Positions 7,845 to 17,080 of a stretch of 34,042 nucleotides of DNA are shown in pieces; within the stretch, counting starts at the first letter, position 1; every line of letters starts with the position of its first letter. Origin of the DNA: a virus. The stretch lies in the IMG/VR virus record IMGVR_UViG_3300022188_000032, positions 1-34,042 of that record, one strand, 5' to 3'. Under the pieces are notes generated by a model. It saw only the letters and a list, made by a program, of their open reading frames with translations, was not told the origin of the DNA and did not search any database. The position numbers and the translations under genes were made by a program.

Positions 7845-9846
7845 TATTGAAATGCAGTTAGAGATTGATTCAAAAGGGTCAATCTCTACATTGAAAAAAG
7901 TAGATAGAAAAGTTGAAGATATTGGTCGTTCGGCTAATAAAAGTTCAAGTGGAATGAGCAATTTGACAAGTTCTTTCAAAGGTATGATTGGACCGATGTT
8001 GGGGATTGGTGCTGCTGTTGGTGGATTTATGATTCTTAAAAACACTCTTAATGGTATGATTGATGAGGGTGATCGCTTACATAAATTAAGTTATAATTTG
8101 AATATGACTACTGATGCAATTCAGGGATTGGAATTCGCTGCTGGCCAGGCTGGATTAACAACTGCTGAATTTGACAAATCAATGTTAACTATGAGTCGTA
8201 GAATTGCATTTGCAAAAGAGGGAACTGGAGCAGCGGCATCTGCTTTTAAAAGGCTGGGTGTTAATGTTAAAGAATTGAATAAGTTATCAACTGATGACCA
8301 GTTAAAATATTTGGCTGATAAGCTCAATACTGTTGAGTCAAAAGCTTCGAGAGGGGCACTTCAATTTGAAATATTTGGTTTGGCTGGACAAAAAATGGGT
8401 AATATGCTGGGTGATGGGTCTGCTGGATTAGAAAATTTAACAGACCAGTTTGACGCACTCGGTAAAAAAATGAGTAAAGAGCAGATAGAAAACGCTGCTG
8501 CTTACAAGGATGCAATTGGTGAACTGGATGTTGTATTTACTAACTTTACAAATTCTCTGGCACCAGTTATACCATTGTTAACAAAAATGACAAATGGTAT
8601 GCAAACATTGTTAGATATGACAAATACAATTCTCACAACTGATGAAGAACCCACAGTTTTTATCAAAACAGCAGAACAAATTCATGCTGCACAAAAAGAA
8701 GTTGTTAATTTACAAAAAAAGGTCGATCAATTTAGTAAGAAACCACTTCATTTCAAAACATCACTAACAAAATATAACAGAGAACTGAAAGAAGCACAGG
8801 AAAAACTTGATAAACTAATACAAACAAATTCTACAAAAGAAGTAGAAGTGAAATCAAAGGCTTACAAGTCAAAGACACTCGATCAAGCACCTGATTCTAA
8901 AAATACAGATACATTAAAAAAGGAAATTGCTGATAAGAAAAAGCACAATACCTTTTTATTAGAACAGGAAAGGTTATTACAAGCACAGAAATCATCATTG
9001 TTAAAAAGGTCAACAGCAGAAAATTTTAGTTTGACACATACAAGACAAGAAACAGAACTTGAAGAATTAAGATTACATCATGAACAAATGTTATTACAAT
9101 ATGATGAATTGGGGTTAAATAAATTACAAATTCAAGAGAATTATGCCTTAAAACAAAAAGAAATTAATGACAGATACAAAGAAGAACCAAAAACATTAGA
9201 ATTAGATTCTTTGATAGGTGGTGTTGAAGGGGAAAAACCTGATTTTATGAAAGATAGTCTTGGAATTGATGAAAATTTCAAAGAAAATTTTCAATCCAAT
9301 GTTGCATCTCCATTACAAACCTTTTTTACAAGTATTGCTGATGGTTCAGCTACAGCAAAAGATGCATTCAAAAGTATGGTGGGTAGTATGTTAGGTATGA
9401 TACAGAAATTATGTGCTGAATTGCTCGTTACTATTGTATTAAAAAAGATTGCTGGTTTGTTGGGTGGTGCTTCTGGGACTGCCAATAGTGCTTCAAATGC
9501 AACTGGTTCTTTAGCTGGTAGTTCAGGCGGTTTTTCTTCTGGTATGTCAAGCCAGACACCAATGATGGCCGCTGGTGGTATTGTGGGTAAATCTTCAGGT
9601 GGTTCTTTGATTAACATAGGTGAGGGAGGCCAAAATGAGGCTGTTGTCCCCTTACCCAATGGCCGTTCAATTCCAATTGATATGCCAAAACAAAATTCTG
9701 GTGGTGTTGTAATAAATAATAATATCACAGTTGAAAATAAAACAAATGATGAGGGATTGAAAATATCACAAATGATATCAAGTAAAATAAGAGAATCACT
9801 TTTAAAAGAAAAAAGACACGGGGGTTTGTTATATGCAACTACCTAA
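7831..9846 (+). CDS. Tape measure protein
   Basis: This 671-residue protein sets tail length. By the usual rule of about 0.15 nm per residue it predicts a tail near 100 nm. The N-terminus is a long helical region (IEMQLEIDSKGSISTLKKVDRKVEDIG), followed by a hydrophobic stretch (MIGPMLGIGAAVGGFMIL, about residues 50-70), then an LSYNLNMTTDAIQGLEFAAGQAGL segment common in lambda H-type proteins. The middle is coiled-coil (about 280-460). The C-terminus has a second hydrophobic helix, a Gly/Ser-rich stretch and AAGGIV...INIGEGGQNEAVVPLPNG, a conserved ending of this family. It overlaps both neighbours by 14 bases. Confidence 0.93.
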   Translation: MAKNNIEMQLEIDSKGSISTLKKVDRKVEDIGRSANKSSSGMSNLTSSFKGMIGPMLGIGAAVGGFMILKNTLNGMIDEGDRLHKLSYNLNMTTDAIQGLEFAAGQAGLTTAEFDKSMLTMSRRIAFAKEGTGAAASAFKRLGVNVKELNKLSTDDQLKYLADKLNTVESKASRGALQFEIFGLAGQKMGNMLGDGSAGLENLTDQFDALGKKMSKEQIENAAAYKDAIGELDVVFTNFTNSLAPVIPLLTKMTNGMQTLLDMTNTILTTDEEPTVFIKTAEQIHAAQKEVVNLQKKVDQFSKKPLHFKTSLTKYNRELKEAQEKLDKLIQTNSTKEVEVKSKAYKSKTLDQAPDSKNTDTLKKEIADKKKHNTFLLEQERLLQAQKSSLLKRSTAENFSLTHTRQETELEELRLHHEQMLLQYDELGLNKLQIQENYALKQKEINDRYKEEPKTLELDSLIGGVEGEKPDFMKDSLGIDENFKENFQSNVASPLQTFFTSIADGSATAKDAFKSMVGSMLGMIQKLCAELLVTIVLKKIAGLLGGASGTANSASNATGSLAGSSGGFSSGMSSQTPMMAAGGIVGKSSGGSLINIGEGGQNEAVVPLPNGRSIPIDMPKQNSGGVVINNNITVENKTNDEGLKISQMISSKIRESLLKEKRHGGLLYATT

Positions 9847-10168
9847 TATTACATACGATTATGGGATACAATTAAGTGTTAAGCCAAGAGTATTAATGGC
9901 TGAATTAGGGGATGGCTACCAGCAGCGAGCTGCTGATGGAATCAATACCATGAGAGAATCATGGAATTTAACATGGAAAAACAGACTGAATGCTGATATC
10001 AAAACACTAACTGATTTTTTTGAATTAAATAGCGGATTTATCTCTTTTGAATGGACAGCACCTTATAAAACAGAAAAGAAGTATATATGTTCTGATTGGT
10101 CTGTAAACAATGACAACCCACTTACTTCAAGCCTTACAGCATCTTTTCAACAAGTCTTTGAATTTTAA
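9833..10168 (+). CDS. M: Minor tail protein M-like (tail tip)
   Basis: This 111-residue protein matches the lambda gpM pattern: GYQQRAADGINTMRESWNLTW, then LTDFFELNSGFISFEWTAP and an ending F.QVFEF. gpM belongs to the tail tip baseplate (the distal-tail-like layer). It overlaps the tape measure gene by 14 bases and is followed by the L-like gene, in lambda order. Confidence 0.9.
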   Translation: MQLPNITYDYGIQLSVKPRVLMAELGDGYQQRAADGINTMRESWNLTWKNRLNADIKTLTDFFELNSGFISFEWTAPYKTEKKYICSDWSVNNDNPLTSSLTASFQQVFEF

Positions 10169-10180
10169 AAAAGGAGACAA

Positions 10181-10891
10181 ATGACATATAATAGTAAATT
10201 ATCTCAAGATATACAAAACCCAGCAGTCGGAAAATTAATAAAACTTTATATTATAGATGCAACTTCTTTAGGGGCTGTATCAAAATGGCATTTTTGCGAA
10301 TATATCGATGATGGCTCAGCCCTTGTTTTCAATAATAATACATATATCCCCATACCACTTCAAATAGAAGGTGAGCAACAAAGCGCAGTTGGTGTTTTAC
10401 CCAGACCTCTGATATCCTTATCAAATGTAAACAATACCATCGCTTCTGAAATTGAACTTTATAATGACCTGATTGGAGCGACAGTTGAAGTTTTTCAAAC
10501 CCTATATAAGTATGTGGACGGACAACCAGAAGCTGATAATTCTGCTGTTTTTCCAAAACGAAGATATATTATCAATTCAAAAAAATTGCAAAACAAAGAA
10601 ATCATACAATTTGAATTGAGAAATATGGTTGATATTGAGGGTTTACAACTACCGAAAAGAAAAATTATAAGAGATTATTGCAATAGAACTTATAGAGTGT
10701 TTCAAAATGGTTCCTTTGTATATGGGAATTGCCCTTACAATGGTTCAAATTATTTTGATAAAGATGGTAATATTACTACAATTGAAAATGATTATTGTGC
10801 TCGTAAGTTATCTGATTGTAGGTTGCGATACCCTAATAATTCTGATAGTTTACCCACCTGGGCTTGTCCAATGGTCGCAAGAAACAGATAA
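10181..10891 (+). CDS. L: Minor tail protein L-like, with the four-Cys iron-sulfur signature
   Basis: A 236-residue homologue of lambda gpL, a tail tip protein. The N-terminal domain carries LSQDIQNPAVGKLIKLYIID and VLPRPLISLSN, conserved in the family. The C-terminal domain holds four well-spaced Cys (about residues 167, 184, 206 and 213) in the contexts DYCNRTY, GNCPY, DYCARK and DCRLRYPNN, where gpL-type proteins bind a [4Fe-4S] cluster. A clear AAGGAGA Shine-Dalgarno lies 8 bases before the ATG. Gene order M-L-K supports the call. Confidence 0.9.
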   Translation: MTYNSKLSQDIQNPAVGKLIKLYIIDATSLGAVSKWHFCEYIDDGSALVFNNNTYIPIPLQIEGEQQSAVGVLPRPLISLSNVNNTIASEIELYNDLIGATVEVFQTLYKYVDGQPEADNSAVFPKRRYIINSKKLQNKEIIQFELRNMVDIEGLQLPKRKIIRDYCNRTYRVFQNGSFVYGNCPYNGSNYFDKDGNITTIENDYCARKLSDCRLRYPNNSDSLPTWACPMVARNR

Positions 10892-10900
10892 GGATACCAT

Positions 10901-11563
10901 ATGAACATTGAAACAAAGATTCTTCAACATGCATTTGCTGATACAACAAAAGAGAGTTGTGGTCTTATCCTTTCAAATGGCACTTTTATCCCTTGTAAAA
11001 ATATATCTGACACCCCAGAATCCAATTTTAAAATAGATGGTAGAATTTATATTAAATATTACAATAATATCAAGTATATATTTCATTCTCATATAAACCA
11101 TAGACATCTTTCAAAAGCAGATATGGAACTATCAAAAAGAACTCAAACCCCCTTATGCATTTGTTTTATTGATACAAAACAAATTTATTATACAAACAAA
11201 ACATACCCTTTACTAAAAAGACCTTTCATCCATGGATTGTTTGACTGTTATTCTTTAGTGAGAGATTATTACAAACAAAAAATGAAAATCAAATTATCCA
11301 ATTATTCAAGGGAGTTAGGGTGGTGGGAGACTGATGAAAACCTTATTGAAAATTCTATGAATAAAAAACATTGGGTTGAAATAGATGATATGAATGCAGG
11401 TGATGTGATATGTTTTGCTGTTAGAAGTGAATTTATGAATCATTTGGGTCTATATATTGGTAATAATAAAATGATTCATCACCCATATGACAAACTTTCA
11501 TGTGAGGTTGATTTGAATAAATACAGACCATATATCAAAAGGATAGTGAGATATGAGAGATAG
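10901..11563 (+). CDS. K: Tail assembly protein K-like: JAB/MPN peptidase plus NlpC/P60 hydrolase
   Basis: Two domains are visible in 220 residues. The N-terminal JAB/MPN domain has the Glu in KESCG (residue 18) and a HSH...S..D metal site (His62, His64, Asp74). The C-terminal NlpC/P60 domain has the catalytic Cys116 in GLFDCYSLV, His181 in NHLGLYIG and a further IHHP motif. This is the lambda gpK architecture; it probably acts in tip maturation and local peptidoglycan cutting during DNA entry. As no other wall hydrolase is recognised in the genome, this is the only visible peptidoglycan-active domain. It overlaps the I-like gene by 11 bases. Confidence 0.9.
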   Translation: MNIETKILQHAFADTTKESCGLILSNGTFIPCKNISDTPESNFKIDGRIYIKYYNNIKYIFHSHINHRHLSKADMELSKRTQTPLCICFIDTKQIYYTNKTYPLLKRPFIHGLFDCYSLVRDYYKQKMKIKLSNYSRELGWWETDENLIENSMNKKHWVEIDDMNAGDVICFAVRSEFMNHLGLYIGNNKMIHHPYDKLSCEVDLNKYRPYIKRIVRYER

Positions 11564-12074
11564 AAACAAAATTTTTTTACATGGCAATTTATCATCTGAG
11601 GGGAAACAAGAGATTCTACTTGCTGGAAATTCAATATTTTCAATCATTCAAGATTTAAGATACAATCATGGTAGATTGTTTTCATATTTAAACAACCATC
11701 CATTTGATATATTTCAAGGTGATACACTTGAAGGGTCTGATATTGTTGAGTATTCAGAAGTTAATGAAAAATGGTCAACCCCACAAACCATACATTTTGT
11801 TGAAAAGATTGAGGGTAGTGGTTTAGACCCCATATCCTGGATGTTTATAATTTGTATGGTAATCTCTACTGCTATGACTGTTTATACGCTTAGGAATATG
11901 CCTTCCTTAGATATGAATGATTCGTCAGAAGATGAGGAAACAAAAGGGAGCTTCTTTTTCAAAAATACGGTCAATTCAATTGAACAAGGTGGTCCGGTGC
12001 CCTTAGTCTATGGACAATTTAGAGTGGGTTCAACAGTTATTGGTAGTTCAATAAGAAATGAAGAGGTGATATAA
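11553..12074 (+). CDS. I: Tail assembly protein I-like
   Basis: This 173-residue protein has the gpI ending NSIEQGGPVPLVYGQFRVGSTVI, a strongly conserved signature, and a hydrophobic helix at about residues 93-112 (SWMFIICMVISTAMTVYTL), also typical. The N-terminal part is a ubiquitin-like beta-grasp region in this family. It lies between K and J, overlapping K by 11 bases; its final base overlaps the region just before the J start. gpI is needed for tip assembly and is thought not to stay in the finished lambda tail. Confidence 0.9.
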   Translation: MRDRNKIFLHGNLSSEGKQEILLAGNSIFSIIQDLRYNHGRLFSYLNNHPFDIFQGDTLEGSDIVEYSEVNEKWSTPQTIHFVEKIEGSGLDPISWMFIICMVISTAMTVYTLRNMPSLDMNDSSEDEETKGSFFFKNTVNSIEQGGPVPLVYGQFRVGSTVIGSSIRNEEVI

Positions 12075-15000
12075 TGTCAACTGGTAAACCGAGAGAGGAT
12101 TCAAACAGCCTTATAAGTAATAGCCAAGCCATTGTTTTGGATTTATTATCTGAAGGTGAAATTGAGGGTTTAGCAGACGGAAATAATTCTATTTTTTTTA
12201 ATGGTGTTTCTTTGAATGATGGTAATTTTTCTGGTGTAGAACATACAATGAAAACAGGGGGTTCTGGTGATACATTCCCAGCCGGATTTTCTGATAGTGC
12301 ACCCACCATGTATTCTGTAAATCAACAACTATTATTTGACATTCCCGTTTCAAGAAGTATTACAAATTTAGATGTTGATGATATTTGCGTCACAATTAGA
12401 TGCCCTCGTATGATCGAACAAGATAACAAAGGTAATTTACTGGGTTCAAGGGTTGAAACCAGAGTTTATATCAATGACATACACGTAACTGATATCATAA
12501 TAGATGGTAAATGCACAAGTCAATATCAAAGAACAACCAGAATCAACAATTTATCCTCAATATCTCCCGGCCCATGGACACTAAAACTAAAAAGGCTTAC
12601 AGGTGATAGCCAATCAAGTAAAATAGCAAATGATAGTTTTTTTCAATATTATGAAACAATCATAAATGAAAAAATTCTGTATTGTGATAGTGCTGTTATG
12701 AGTTTATCCTTTTCGGCCCAACAATTTGGGGACAAATTGCCCAAAAGAGATTTTGAGATAAAGGGAATACTGGTAAATTATCCTAATAATTATGACCCTT
12801 TTTTAAGAAGTTATACTGGGAATTGGGATGGTATCACATTTTCAAAAGGATGGGTAGACAACCCAGTTTGGATATATTTGGATATTTTAACAAATGATAG
12901 ATATGGATGTGGTATATCACTTGAAGACATTGATATCTGGACTTTTTATAACATATCGCAATATTGTGATGGGTCTGTTTCTGATGGTTGGAATGGAATG
13001 GAACCCAGGTTTAGATGTAATATGTTGTTGAATACGACAGAAGATGCCCTAAAAGCCCTCTCTTTTATTGCTGATTGTATGAGATGTAAGGTTTGTGATA
13101 TCAATGGACAAGCCAGTTTATTACTTGATTATCCTCAAGATGTTTGCCAAATAATTACAAATAGTGATGTTATAAATGGGGAATTTAACTATGCTGGGAC
13201 TCAAATAAAAGACAGATTTACTTCTGTTAACGTTCAATGGAATGACCCAACAGATAATTACAAAACAGCCATTGAAGTTGTTGAATCAAGTGAGGGTGTT
13301 TTGAAATACGGTTGGAATGAAACCACTTCAGTTGCATATGGTTGCACTTCAAGAAGTCAGGCCATAAGACATGGTAGATATATTTTATACACCCAATTAC
13401 AAGAATACGAAAGGGTCTCTTTTAAGGCAAGTTTTAGTCAAATGCAACTTACGGTTGGTGATATAGTCATTATAAATGATGATTTTAACACTCTGAAAGA
13501 ATTACAGGGTAAATGTATCACTGGAACAACAACCAGCCTAACTCTTGACAGGGAAATCAATCTCGAGGCTGGTAAAAGTTATACATGTGTTTATAAATTG
13601 CCTTGTAGAACTGATGAAAATGACCCTTCAAGTGGTATCAAGAGAATCACGGTTTTAAATAGTTCTGGTTTAACAAATGAACTTGTTTTTTCTCCTGTTC
13701 AAATAAATGAAATAGCAACACCCAACGCCCTGTTTTCATTGAATAGTTCTACCTTAGATGAAAAATTATTTAAAATTCAAAGTATCTCAATTGCAGATGA
13801 TAATACAACTTTAGATATAGTTGGTATGGTCTATGATGAAAACAAGCATACATATATTGATTCTGGAATTGATTTTAACGAATATCATTATACTGATGCA
13901 TCCCAGGGACTTATCATACCCCCATCAAACATATCAACTGAAGAATACAGCTATATGATAGGGCAATCAAATGTTTTTGGTATGCTTATTGGTTGGGAAC
14001 ATTCTGAAGATACAAGAGTTGAATATTACGAGATACAAAGCAAAAGTTCAACTGGTGCTTGGGAAAATGAAGGTTCAACACAACAAAATAGTTATAAAAT
14101 ATTGGATGTTGATGCTGGTTCTTATCAATATAGGGTAAGAGCCAGAACCATAAGCGAAGCGAGTGTATGGATTACAACAACTGATATTGATATCAGTGCA
14201 GACCCTGATAAGTTATCTGCTGTAAGTAATTTAACTGTTTTAGGTGGTTCGACTACAGAATTTGATGGTAAGGATTGTGAAATTGTATGGGATTATGACT
14301 TTGAAGCTCGTTTTAAAGAATATTTTATTGAAGTCTATAAGGGTGCTGTATTACAAAGAAGTGAGGTATGTGTCCAAAAATCATTCATTTATACATATTT
14401 GATGAACGAGACAGATGGTGTTATTTCAAGAGATTTAAATTTTAAGGTTTATGTGAGAGATGTATATGACAAACTATCTGACCCAGCAAATCTAACCGTC
14501 TCAAACCCAGCACCTGATATGAGTGGAACTTACCCAATTATTACTAATCTTTTCAAAGGGTTAAAAATAAACTGGTCAAATATAGCACCAGCAGATAATG
14601 ACCTTGATAAGTATGTGATTTTATTAGATAAAAATACAAATCCCACCACAGAAATTGCAACTGTTTCAAGTGAGACTACGAATTGGGTCGAGGTAGATTT
14701 AGAAGGTGAAGAAACATACTATGTAAAGATAGTGCCTTATGACATTTTTGGTATTGGTGTATCAAGTTCTGCTGGAAATGGGGAACCACTTAAATTGCAA
14801 GCCATTGATATTGGTTTTGAGTTATCAGCCAGTATAAATATGAGTGATAGTGATTCAAATTCAGAAACAACCTTGAGTAGATTATATGATGGTAATAAGC
14901 TTTCAAATGGTGTTTCATATAGTATAAGTGGAACTAATAAATATGTAGAATATGCATATGCAGTAGAAGATATTATAAATGATTTAACATTTTGGGTCAA

Positions 15001-16582
15001 TTCAAGCAATGTAAGAATGTATGTATCGATCAAAAGAGAAGAAGCAGACCCTTGGACTTATTTTAAAGCAGAACCAGACCATACATTAGATAGTGATGGT
15101 AAAATGTTATTAGCATCAAGTCAAAGTGATGCATCAAGTAATTATTTTCAATGTTCAAATGGTATTAATAGATGCCTTTTTCCAGAACAAAGTGTCGCTA
15201 GATATTGTAGAATTTGGTTTACTGGTAATTATAGTTTTTCATTGTATGAGCTTAGATTTACACGTGAAATCATCGCAGAACAGGTTGTATGTGATAGACT
15301 TGATGCCCTTTCAGCAAACCTTGGGGTTATATCAAGTGGTATGTTAATGAGTTCAAATTATGGTGCTGGACAAGGGACATTATTTGATTTAGATAACTCA
15401 ACTTTAAAATTAGGTGGTAGTTCAAACCCAAAACTAAAATATGAAAATGGTAATCTTAATATAAGAGGTTCAATAACTATTGATAGTGGTGATGGGTATG
15501 GGAATCTAAGTGATAAACCATCAAATTTAAGTGGTATCAATTCAACTGAAGGTAATAAATTGAGTGGAATTGCAAATGGTGCTGACGTAACAGGTAGCAA
15601 CACTGCCTTAGATGCCTTAAATTATTGGGGGAATCCAATTGGAACAAATTATACGAGCGCAAAATGCACTGACCCAAATGCAGATGCAACAGCAGAAAAT
15701 ACTTCTTTAGATGCCTTGAATTACACTGGAAATCCAATTGGAACAAATTATACGAGCGCAAAATGCACAGACCCAAATGCAGATGCAACAGCAGAAAATA
15801 CTTCTTTGAATACAACAAATGTAGGTAGCACAGCAGCATCAACTATTTCAAATTGGGGAACCCCAGGCCAAACAACTATAAATGGTGGTGTTATAGCAAC
15901 TGAATCTATTTATGGTAATTCAATTATGGTAAATTCTTTCAATGGAAACAGGGTGTTAGCAAATACCATTTATGGTGTCCATATCCATGGAGCATCAATC
16001 GAAGCAAACCATATAGTCTCAAATCAAATTCAAACTCAACATCTAACTGCTGGATGCGTAACTGCTGATAAAATAACAACTGGTGAAATAATCACACAAA
16101 CAGCCCAGATAAGAGATGCAACCATCAAAACAGCACACATTGAAAATTATTCTGTAACGAAATCACAGGGTTATAACTATGTCCCACCAAATGATATCTT
16201 TCTACCTTATTCAAACCAACAACAAGGTGAAGGGTCTTGGGTTTACTTGTATCAACAGTGGTTTTTTCCATCACATTGGGGTGAAAACATAACAAGTAAA
16301 TTCACAGTTCAAGGTATAGCTGTAATTGAGGGTTATAATATGGTTGATGCACATATTGTTATTGTAGACCCTTTGGGTAGTAGAACATTTTCTGGTAGGG
16401 TTCTTGTTGAGCATGACCAAGACAAATATACTTCTGTTTCAATACCAATATTTCATGCATTTGATTACAATCCATGGCAATCAAGTTTTAAGATATCAAT
16501 GTATGGTTTTACAGAACATCAGGGTATACCCATACCAAAATTAAAAAATAGTTCAATGTTTACTCTACAAACTTTAAAATAA
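12074..16582 (+). CDS. J: Central tail tip / host specificity protein J-like
   Basis: The 1502-residue protein starts with NSQAIVLDLLSEGEIEGLADG, the signature of gpJ-type central tip proteins. The first 600 residues carry the hub domains shared with lambda J (CGISLEDIDIWTFYNISQYCD and similar). Fibronectin III-like modules follow at about 610-930 (IGWEHSEDTRVEYYEIQSKS..., YQYRVRAR). A C-terminal receptor-facing part contains two almost identical 33-residue repeats (about 1180-1245, 99 bp period at 15611-15808), then a beta-helix-like run (GVHIHGASIEANHIVSNQI...) and a terminal beta domain. It is presumably a main host-range determinant, sharing that role with the two fibre-like genes downstream. 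Confidence 0.92.
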   Translation: MSTGKPREDSNSLISNSQAIVLDLLSEGEIEGLADGNNSIFFNGVSLNDGNFSGVEHTMKTGGSGDTFPAGFSDSAPTMYSVNQQLLFDIPVSRSITNLDVDDICVTIRCPRMIEQDNKGNLLGSRVETRVYINDIHVTDIIIDGKCTSQYQRTTRINNLSSISPGPWTLKLKRLTGDSQSSKIANDSFFQYYETIINEKILYCDSAVMSLSFSAQQFGDKLPKRDFEIKGILVNYPNNYDPFLRSYTGNWDGITFSKGWVDNPVWIYLDILTNDRYGCGISLEDIDIWTFYNISQYCDGSVSDGWNGMEPRFRCNMLLNTTEDALKALSFIADCMRCKVCDINGQASLLLDYPQDVCQIITNSDVINGEFNYAGTQIKDRFTSVNVQWNDPTDNYKTAIEVVESSEGVLKYGWNETTSVAYGCTSRSQAIRHGRYILYTQLQEYERVSFKASFSQMQLTVGDIVIINDDFNTLKELQGKCITGTTTSLTLDREINLEAGKSYTCVYKLPCRTDENDPSSGIKRITVLNSSGLTNELVFSPVQINEIATPNALFSLNSSTLDEKLFKIQSISIADDNTTLDIVGMVYDENKHTYIDSGIDFNEYHYTDASQGLIIPPSNISTEEYSYMIGQSNVFGMLIGWEHSEDTRVEYYEIQSKSSTGAWENEGSTQQNSYKILDVDAGSYQYRVRARTISEASVWITTTDIDISADPDKLSAVSNLTVLGGSTTEFDGKDCEIVWDYDFEARFKEYFIEVYKGAVLQRSEVCVQKSFIYTYLMNETDGVISRDLNFKVYVRDVYDKLSDPANLTVSNPAPDMSGTYPIITNLFKGLKINWSNIAPADNDLDKYVILLDKNTNPTTEIATVSSETTNWVEVDLEGEETYYVKIVPYDIFGIGVSSSAGNGEPLKLQAIDIGFELSASINMSDSDSNSETTLSRLYDGNKLSNGVSYSISGTNKYVEYAYAVEDIINDLTFWVNSSNVRMYVSIKREEADPWTYFKAEPDHTLDSDGKMLLASSQSDASSNYFQCSNGINRCLFPEQSVARYCRIWFTGNYSFSLYELRFTREIIAEQVVCDRLDALSANLGVISSGMLMSSNYGAGQGTLFDLDNSTLKLGGSSNPKLKYENGNLNIRGSITIDSGDGYGNLSDKPSNLSGINSTEGNKLSGIANGADVTGSNTALDALNYWGNPIGTNYTSAKCTDPNADATAENTSLDALNYTGNPIGTNYTSAKCTDPNADATAENTSLNTTNVGSTAASTISNWGTPGQTTINGGVIATESIYGNSIMVNSFNGNRVLANTIYGVHIHGASIEANHIVSNQIQTQHLTAGCVTADKITTGEIITQTAQIRDATIKTAHIENYSVTKSQGYNYVPPNDIFLPYSNQQQGEGSWVYLYQQWFFPSHWGENITSKFTVQGIAVIEGYNMVDAHIVIVDPLGSRTFSGRVLVEHDQDKYTSVSIPIFHAFDYNPWQSSFKISMYGFTEHQGIPIPKLKNSSMFTLQTLK
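15611..15808 (+). repeat. Two tandem 99-bp repeats inside the J-like gene
   Basis: Units 15611-15709 and 15710-15808 are nearly identical in their last 80 bases (one internal change, C-T-G-A-C versus C-A-G-A-C). They encode 33-residue units containing GNPIGTNYTSAKC and NADATAENTSL. The period is a multiple of three, so copy number can change without breaking the frame. A partial related unit lies just upstream (DVTGSNTALDALNY). Confidence 0.9.
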
Positions 16583-16595
16583 AGGATATATTTCA

Positions 16596-16964
16596 ATGGT
16601 TTATACTATATATAATACAAATACTGGTAGGATTCATGGGTATGGTTCTTGTTCTTTTGAAAATGAAATCCATTTAGATGAAAATGAGAGTTATATTTTA
16701 GAATCAAAAGGTGATGGTAATCTATTTTATGTTTTAGATGGCAAAATAACAGGGTGCACACCCTCCCCCATTTCTTTTGATATTTCAGAAGGATTGATAA
16801 CGATTAACAAGATACCTGAACATTCAAATATTATGATAAATGGTTGTAGTATTGAATGGGATGATGAGCTTGAGCTTGAACATGATGGTTCTTATAATAT
16901 CAATATTAGGATAGATTCAATAGAACATTTTCCAATAGAGAAGGTGATTTTATGCGAAGAATAA
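16596..16964 (+). CDS. Small structural protein of unknown function after J
   Basis: A 122-residue, acidic, probably all-beta protein (YTIYNTNTGRIHGYGSCSF, YILESKGDGNLFYVLDGKI, GLITINKIPEHSNIMINGCS). It has a clear AAAGGA Shine-Dalgarno. It lies between the J-like gene and the first large fibre-like gene, so it is probably an accessory tail tip or fibre-associated protein. I do not recognise a named family; short proteins of this kind are common next to tail tip genes of lambda-like phages. Its stop overlaps the start of a 42-residue gene. Confidence 0.7.
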   Translation: MVYTIYNTNTGRIHGYGSCSFENEIHLDENESYILESKGDGNLFYVLDGKITGCTPSPISFDISEGLITINKIPEHSNIMINGCSIEWDDELELEHDGSYNINIRIDSIEHFPIEKVILCEE

Positions 16965-17080
16965 AAATAAATGATTTACCTTTCAAAAAAGTTAAAAATG
17001 AAATGAAACAAATAAAAAAAGAACTGGATGAACTTAAAAAACAAATTCAAAAGGTGAAAGATGTCAATAACAATAAGTAA
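16952..17080 (+). CDS. 42-residue Lys-rich coiled-coil protein
   Basis: This short gene begins at an ATG preceded by AAGGTGA, overlaps the previous gene by 13 bases and overlaps the next start (17061) by 20 bases, so it fills the gap exactly. The product (MRRIKINDLPFKKVKNEMKQ...) has a short N-terminal strand, then a regular heptad-like helix with alternating Lys and hydrophobic residues up to KKQIQKVKDV. The tight packing and good ribosome site argue that it is real. It could be a small trimerisation or chaperone peptide for the fibre-like protein that follows; that role is inference. Confidence 0.65.
   Translation: MRRIKINDLPFKKVKNEMKQIKKELDELKKQIQKVKDVNNNK

Noticed and set aside
15537-15842. 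Minus-strand open frame opposite the J tandem repeat
   Set aside because: Low-complexity Leu/His-rich translation that mirrors the repeats of J; no ribosome site. A shadow frame.
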